Assembly (NCBI GenBank): GCA_936450465.1
Contig: OW388293.1
Location: 82,234,134 to 82,298,133 of the forward strand
Reading direction: 5' to 3'
DNA: 64,000 nt
DNA from: Gibbula magus
Lineage: Eukaryota > Mollusca > Gastropoda > Trochida > Trochidae
Shown here: in pieces, positions 58,004 through 64,000 of the stretch
How positions within the stretch are numbered: the first letter of the stretch is position 1
Layout of the letters: each line of letters begins with the position of its first letter
The notes under the pieces: model-generated
What the model saw: the letters and a program-made list of their open reading frames with translations, nothing else
What the model was told of the DNA's origin: nothing
Databases searched by the model: none
Translations under genes and position numbers: made by a program

Positions 58004-59100
58004 TTAAGCATGAACACATAACCTATGCTATGTGTCATACAGATTTGGTTTTGCATTAATCGTAATAAACGCGGTAAAGTGTAATAATTATGGTATATTA
58101 TAATGCAATCACGGTAATGATATAGTGTAAAAAGGAGCAGTAACATGTAAACAATGAGAAAAATTGAAATTGAATTTGCGGGAAATGGGAATTCAGATAA
58201 GATATACTTTACACTATAGATGCGAATTTAAGAAGTATGATGATAATGTGTTATTTTTTATATAAATTGTACGTATTTCTAAAATATCATGTTTGAATAC
58301 GACAATGTTTTGTTACAAATTATTGACTTGCTGCAATGTTTTCCCTAGTAATGAAATGCATCTTCACTTTTGTTATTTCAGTATATCATTTCAGAAAGTT
58401 GATACGGTTTCAATCACCTATCTTCGATGTAAACAATTGGCGAAATGTGAACTGTTCTAACATTAGCACCAGTATATCATTTCAGAAAGTTCAATCACCT
58501 ATCTTAGATTTAAACTATTGGCGAATTGTTCTAACATTAGCACCGTATTTTCTCATTTTTATGACAATAAGCTATAGTCCCGTTGATACTTTATACCTAG
58601 ATGCATTCAACAACAGTATTTTAAATTCGAGTCATGCAAAATACAGACTGTAGTAAGTAAACAGATTACTCTCCGAAATGGGAGAGTCTTCTTGGGACGC
58701 CATTTTTTTTATTTGAATGAGAGTTCGCGGAAATGCCCAAAGTTCCATCTGATTCTGGACGTGTTTCTTTCAGACATGTAGAAGTAAAGAAAAAATTATA
58801 ATATTTGAAATGTAATAAAGCCATGTCATATGCCTACGTCATACCCTTATACCTTGATCTTGGTGTAGGATGCATTTTCTGAAAACAATTGTCAGTGGGT
58901 TTTTCGGATTATCTTATATTGTTTGAGCTTTTTAAAGATCTAGATGGTAAGATATGAACTTTCGTAAAGTTTGTGCATCAAAGGGCTAGACCCAGTTATT
59001 TGTGCTTTCAGGGCACTCTTGTTCTTTCATGCAAATGCCTTGTTGTTCCATGCAAATACCTTTGTCGCATTTTAAACTTGTTTTTATTGATTCCTTTCAG
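58004..59100 (+). other. C1q gene 8 intron
   Basis: Nearly identical to the gene 7 intron, including the internal tandem duplication (about 58380-58545). The acceptor ttcctttcag is intact while the donor is TT instead of GT. Confidence 0.65.
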
Positions 59101-59486
59101 GTAACATTGGGTTCCATGCTAAGCTATCAATGAGAACGAATGTCAATTCCAATAAACCTATACTTTTTGACCTGGTTTTGAATGATATGGGGGCATCATA
59201 TAGCAGACACACTGGAAAAGTCATCGTTCCAATGAATGGCACCTACCAAATTTGGTTAGATTTTGCATTCCGACCATCTGGATCTGCTTTTGCCTTTCAT
59301 ATACATAAAGACAAGAATGTCATTGATAAAGCTTACGGAAGCAACTATGACGTAAAGGAATCTGTATCAACCTTCACAATGCATTATCTACAGCAAGGAG
59401 AGTCCATATGGATTACATCAACTCGAGATGTATATCTGTATATGTCATACTGTAATTTTGGCGCCGTGCTATTAAATGCTCATTAA
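59101..59486 (+). CDS. C1q gene 8, exon 2 (C1q domain)
   Basis: G-NIGFHAKLSMRTNVNSNKP, FDLVLNDMGASYSRHTGKV, VPMNGTYQIWLDFAFRPSG, AYGSNYDVKESVS, CNFGAVLLNAH, TAA. Intact and about 99 percent identical to gene 7 exon 2 by eye. With the ancestral donor the protein would be 250 residues. The domain itself shows no sign of decay. Confidence 0.85.
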
Positions 59487-59510
59487 ACAATGTCTTAAGT
59501 TATTGTCTTT

Positions 59511-59762
59511 GAGGTGAGGTGAGTTTACCGCCCCTTTCAAGAGTATCTCATTTATATCGAGGCTGCTAGTATTGTGGCAGTGAGATTTCTTCAAATGCCA
59601 CGTGGCTATGTATTGCGGTGAAACTAGTAAATCATTGTTGGTAATACGCTGAAGTTCAGTGTAGCATTGCACACAAACCTTTCAAGTGAACAACGGTTCT
59701 CTACTTCAAACAAAGTTGCCGTGCCCCCGAGGAATTCGAATCCACTGCGCTATCCCGCCCGT
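59511..59762 (-). mobile_element. tRNA-derived SINE, antisense in the 3' flank of gene 8
   Basis: Duplicate of the SINE at 54347-54598 with one or two base differences, starting 25 bp after the stop codon. Confidence 0.8.
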
Positions 59763-59894
59763 ATAAACAGCTTTGTAGCTTAATGCAGGTCCAAAATAAT
59801 CAAGTCTTCAAGTTGTAATCCAAATTGGCTTAGGATTATGAACAGCGATGAAAGCTTTATTTGGCTTTTGATTCTTGAGAAGATGTGAGAAATA

Positions 59895-60888
59895 GAGAAT
59901 ACCTAACAAGTTCCCGAGTTAACGAGTTACTTGTAAACGTATTTAACGAGCGAAAGCGAGTTAAATACGTTTGACAAGTGACGAGTTGTAATAAATACGG
60001 TATTCATAGGGAATGAGTTTGGTATTTTATTTATTACACACATATAAACAACATGATTTAAGTAGTTTTAAACGAAAATTTCTAGACGTTCTGTTGAAGC
60101 GCGTAGTAATACAGTTCACTTTCACGTCAGTGACGTCACAATGTGTAACGGTAAAGAGTGTCTAATGCCGCACACAAACATAATCTTTGATTTAAGCGCT
60201 AATTGGCGTGCTAAGTTATGAAGTATTTGAATCTTAACCTTTTGAATAACCTGATAACGTGTTCCCGAGTATAAAGGAAAACATAACACTGATAAAAGCA
60301 TTCTATTCTATTCTCACTCAAATCTTGAACTCCGATTTACTTGTGAAAAACACTGTCAGTTCGCCATTTTCCGAACAGGAGCTCATAAACTAGGCAACGA
60401 CAAGCTCAGTTCTTGTTACGGTTCTCACCATCGATATCGGTAAAACGAAGACGCTTTGCATCGGCATCATTATAACCAAAGACGTTTGTGTGATAGTTTC
60501 CCGTATACATGTATTGGAGCGTCTCGAAATGGAGTGAGTAGCGAGTAACACAGCGAGGCGAGCTTGACCCGGTCGACGTTGTGACGCCACTGACGGTTGA
60601 AGGGAGACAACTCACATACGCAGCTGATGTGTGTGACGGCACAGGTTACGATAGGACGAGCGCATTCGGCTTTGTCGTTGTTTCATATATAATATTCCAG
60701 ATTGTGCTCAGTTTGTGATTCCTACGAATTTTAGTTATTTGTTTACTTATGAATGGCAAAAGTAGTCCCGCCCTCGTGACCTCGGGTCATCACCATGGAG
60801 CGACCAATCAGATGCGTCTCTCGCAGTATCTAACATACGTTGGATACCAAAAATATCTCGAAGTGTTCTCACTCACATGTGTGTAATA
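59895..60888. mobile_element. About 994-bp insertion unique to unit B, hairpin at left end
   Basis: Unit A reads gatgtgagaataggtaatta without interruption at 54718-54737. In unit B this is split by about 1 kb. Near the left end, 59926-59947 and 59960-59982 form a stem of about 22 bp (gttacttgtaaacgtattta arm) around a 12-nt loop. Both edges carry ATA/AATA, a possible short target duplication. The minus strand at 60406-60642 reads a 78-residue frame (YMYTGNYHTNVFGYNDADAK and similar) that I do not recognise. Class unknown. Confidence 0.7.
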
Positions 60889-62250
60889 ATAGGTAATTAG
60901 GTACAATTATACAATTTTAATGTTATCCCTATTGGCAACGAATCTCCATACACCATTTACCCTGACCAGGTACATCGGGAAATCAAGACAATGACAATGA
61001 CAACAGTGACGGTTAACCTCAGACAAACATGTTCTTGTTGATTTTTATCCCCCTTTAACATCTTGTTTCATGCGTTTGAGACTGAGATAATATGCCTACT
61101 AGTTTATCTCATATTCACTGGCATGTCTAGGTATTAGCTACAGAAATGGTTGTAGTTTCATGGCTATGCTGTATAATTACAGTATTCCCAGTAATTATTG
61201 AGAAAGTCTTATTGTCTAATGGCTGCGATACAATTGAACAAGGGGGGTTACTTCATGTAGTAGCATACTATATAAGGGGGACAACTCTTGAAGGCTCTGG
61301 AAGGATCCTCGGTATACCGATAGTTATCTCCCTTAGCTGAGCACATCGTTTCCATTGTTGACATGGCAGATATGACAGCAGAAGAGAAATAACAATTGTT
61401 GGACTGACTTATTTTGCATTTACTTTAATTTGAAATTAGTCGCCTGCATTACTCTTGTTTAATGTCCAGCATTATCTCTGTGATTACTAAGCGATACCCA
61501 AATCACGACTATATGAGTATGAGTATATGTGTACCAAGGTAATACATATTTGACTTCGTTGTTAATTATATAAAGTTTTAATTGTCTGCCCTAATGAGGA
61601 CCAATGAACTAAGTAAATGTTCTATGCTTGATGTCACTGTTCAATCGTAGTTGATTTCAAGGTAATTTTTAAGTGACTTTATTAGCCTATAATCATTAAT
61701 GAAATGTTTTGTAACTGTGTAATAAGGAAATTGATATTCAGTCAAAAGAACTATCAATTGATCCATCACTGTTTGAAAGATTATTCAGAACCCTCGGAAA
61801 TGATACTTGTACATGTCACTAACTTGATAAAATAAGAAAATAACGATCAGAAAATATATTTAACTATTCGTTTAATGAACATTTTAAAGGTGTTTGAACA
61901 CATTGAATAATAGCTTCTAACAATTCCAACCTTAAGAAATGCAAGCCAATTAAAGCTTAAATAAACATAGCATTGTTATAATTGGGGTCATTATGATCTG
62001 CAATACGACAAATTTAGAAATTTTAAGGACAAAACCTACACTCTCAGAGTCAGACAACAATCCCCAACACTAATAGTCACAACAGCTTATCCACTCGGCC
62101 ACATACCCCTTCAGCCTTCGTCACGCACGCTGACATTTTATCTGATTTTATTTGAGAAAAAAAGTCGAAAAAGTCATGTGCATAATCCTATAGTTGATTT
62201 AGAGGTTTATAAAAGGACGCATAGTTTGCAAATTATGTCATCTCATTTTC
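60889..62250. other. Spacer of unit B, no gene supported
   Basis: Copy of 54725-56085. No features beyond those of unit A. Confidence 0.45.
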
Positions 62251-62270
62251 TCCGAAAATCAAGGTCGAAA

Positions 62271-63159
62271 ATGCCCCGGTTCAGTAGTAGTTTCAAAGTT
62301 TTTGAACAGTTGCCCTCATCTAAATGTCCATAAAACAACGATCTCCCGACTTTGGAATCGATATACACAGTTTCATGCAACTGAACAGCATCCCATGAGT
62401 GTTAGACCAAGGACCACCACACCGACTCAGTATCGCTACATCCGGGTCACCCACCTAAAAATCGGCAGACCACACCAACCGTCACTGCAACACAGGTGCC
62501 TGGTTTGAGGAGAGTGTCAGCCCAAACCATCAGGAACCGTTTACGTGAGGCCAATTTACGTGCACAAAGACCACAGGTCAGACCCGTCCTGAGACGGCAA
62601 CATCGACGCCAACGTCTCAGGTGGTGCACTAACATGAGGATATGGACCCTATGAAACTGGAGACGAGTCTGGTTCTGCTAAAAGTCATGTTTCCTACTTC
62701 ATCGGCATGACGAAGGCTATAGACGAGAAAATAATGGAGGAAGCGTCATGATATGAACTGTGTTCTACAGGTCGAAAGATTTGAAGGAGGAAGTGTTATG
62801 ATATGAGCCATGTCTTACAACCAACAATCACACCTGGTCATCATTCCCGGCAATTTGACAGCCCAACGATACATTACTGGCGTATATTACAGCCTAATCT
62901 TCTGCCGATAATCCAACAAAAGAGGGAGCTGTTTCACCAGGAGAATGCTCGTCCTCACACAGTTCGTGCAACAGTGAATTTTATATGGAATACCAATGTC
63001 AACATCTTGTCATGGCCCTCCAGATCGCCAGACATCAACCCTATTGAAAATATATGGGACCATCTTGATCGTCGTATTCGTGCACTTACACCTCCACCGC
63101 ATACTTTGGATGCACTGGCCACATCACTACAGAAGGAGTGGAGAGCAATATCCAATTAA
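62271..63159 (+). pseudogene. Tc1-like transposase relic, family B, copy 3 (best-preserved C-terminus)
   Basis: The start at ATG 62271 has a deletion of the first helix region relative to copy 1. Then TIRNRLREANLRAQRP, FCXKSCFLLHRHDEGY (with a stop), and an intact downstream frame 62803-63159 follow. That frame contains FHQENARPHTVRATVNFI, SPDINPIENIWDHLDRRI and ends SLQKEWRAISN. The last part of the DDE domain is recognisable, but Glu replaces Asp in QENARPH. Followed by seven C at 63253-63259, where copy 2 has 25. Confidence 0.78.
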
Positions 63160-63429
63160 GGAAACAATTCGCCATCTTATCCGTTCTATTCCGAGGAGAT
63201 GCAATGCTGTGATAACAGCATGTGGGGCTCATATGAGATACAAACGAAAAAGCCCCCCCTAGTTTGAATTGAGTGTTTGCTAGAGACCTATAATATTGGG
63301 ACCTTATACCATAGGGAGAAATGTTTCACCATGTCAAATTTCATTGTGTTATCTTTAATGTGTAATAACAAGTTAAACATTGATATAAACACTTTCTAAA
63401 TTCAGGGGTTGCGTTTCTTTTTTGAGAGA

Positions 63430-63751
63430 GTGTATGTATGTTCTCAGGAAGATTCAAATTATTACAAAAAGATTAACCAACAACCTCCTACGTGTAAGTT
63501 ATTTATTGTATACTTATTTAAATCCTCAAGAGATCAAACACATATATTTATATAAAATAGATTGTTCCAACACTGGCTGATAAGTTTATGAGATAAGACG
63601 GCAATAATTTGCCCTTTTGTCATGTCATGCATGGTCCTATCATGCCCTACATAACTGTATGGTCAGCTGTTTTATTTCTCAGACCCATACTTTTAAATCA
63701 GTTAACTAAATATCTAAGTTAAATGTAGTCGAACCCTCCAACGACGACAGT
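63430..63751 (+). promoter_or_regulatory. Conserved upstream block of C1q gene 9
   Basis: gtcatgcatggtcctatcat and cagctgttttatttctcag ending at 63682, 70 bp before the ATG. Compared with units A and B it lacks about 28 bp of sequence (the cagttt-containing stretch near 63575). Confidence 0.5.
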
Positions 63752-64000
63752 ATGGGCAATCCTGTCCTGTTACTCTGGGTGTTAATATTAGTGTTTAATT
63801 ATTCAACTAGAAGTGATGTTCAGACAGCTGATGTCACTCTCACAGAGCACATGAAGAAGATCGACGAAGTTTTAGCTGAATTGCAGTCTCATTCTCAAGC
63901 TCAAGAACAAAAGTACTCTGCAATTTTAACAAACTTACTTTCTCAGCTCAAGCAAACTGAACTTGAACTTGAGGAAAAGGAGGCAGAGATATCCGCACTA
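63752..64000 (+). CDS. C1q gene 9, exon 1 (truncated by window end)
   Basis: It encodes MGNPVLLLWVLILVFNYST (signal peptide), then TADVTLTEHMKKIDEVLAE as in gene 8, and an open coiled coil to the window edge. It lacks 42 bp (14 codons, the ADLKTSHNETLLKL region) in frame, removing the first NET sequon and two heptads of the stalk. Exon 2 and the state of its splice donor lie outside the window. Confidence 0.8.
   Translation, partial: MGNPVLLLWVLILVFNYSTRSDVQTADVTLTEHMKKIDEVLAELQSHSQAQEQKYSAILTNLLSQLKQTELELEEKEAEISAL

Larger units (their letters stand above)
57637..63751 (+). repeat. Recent tandem duplication, unit B (about 6.1 kb with insertion)
   Basis: Second copy of the 5.1-kb unit, carrying gene 8, SINE, spacer with a 1-kb insertion and Tc1 copy 3. 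A third unit begins with gene 9. Confidence 0.85.

Noticed and set aside
60406..60642. 78-codon minus-strand frame as a real gene
   Set aside because: It lies wholly within the unit B insertion, has no recognised domain and overlaps another frame. It is kept only as part of the element description.

Overview
The window is AT-rich, intron-containing invertebrate DNA, most likely from a mollusc. The evidence for a mollusc is a tandem expansion of secreted C1q-domain (C1qDC) genes together with tRNA-derived SINEs, Tc1-like transposons, LINE relics and satellite-bearing mobile elements. No bacterial-type gene, operon, rRNA or CRISPR array is present. The species cannot be fixed from the sequence.

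The backbone is a head-to-tail, plus-strand array of two-exon C1q genes. Exon 1 encodes a signal peptide plus an N-glycosylatable coiled-coil stalk. Exon 2 encodes the globular C1q domain. They are joined by a phase-1 intron (AATG|GTAAGC ... TTTCAG|GT). Members: gene 1 (exon 2 only, 433-818; exon 1 lies left of the window), gene 2 (9363-10823), gene 3 (20523-22323), gene 4 (32763-34848), gene 5 (36800-40388), gene 6 (dead orphan exon 1, about 47830-48250), gene 7 (52479-54322, start codon and splice donor damaged), gene 8 (57637-59486, splice donor damaged) and gene 9 (63752 onward, cut by the window end). There is no collagen region, so these are coiled-coil C1q proteins, presumably trimeric secreted lectin-like recognition molecules.

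Between the genes lie paralogous flanks (LINE reverse-transcriptase relics and a conserved block ending about 56-73 bp before each start codon) and many mobile elements. 0.8-8 kb: MITE, SINE pieces, a cluster of CRE palindromes. 10.9-16.1 kb: a duplicated block carrying two arrays of an 81-bp repeat. 16.9-20 kb: hairpin-ended elements, one carrying six 171-bp repeats and inserted into a LINE relic. 22.6-30 kb: several MITEs, an (AC)28 tract, a dead Tc1 element with its TIRs, and the most complete tRNA-SINE. 35-42 kb: two antisense LINE relics and a 482-bp long-TIR MITE inside the gene 5 intron. 43.8-47 kb: a paralogous flank plus a THAP-domain exon fragment with a housekeeping-like promoter. 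51-64 kb: a very recent tandem duplication of a roughly 5.1-kb unit (C1q gene + antisense SINE + dead Tc1 copy), one copy of which carries a roughly 1-kb hairpin-ended insertion.

The most notable biology is the birth-and-death pattern of the array: mosaic exons, one orphan pseudogene, an 8-bp deletion that removes the start frame of gene 7, and an identical splice-donor G-to-T change shared by genes 7 and 8. I did not find a convincing wholly new system.
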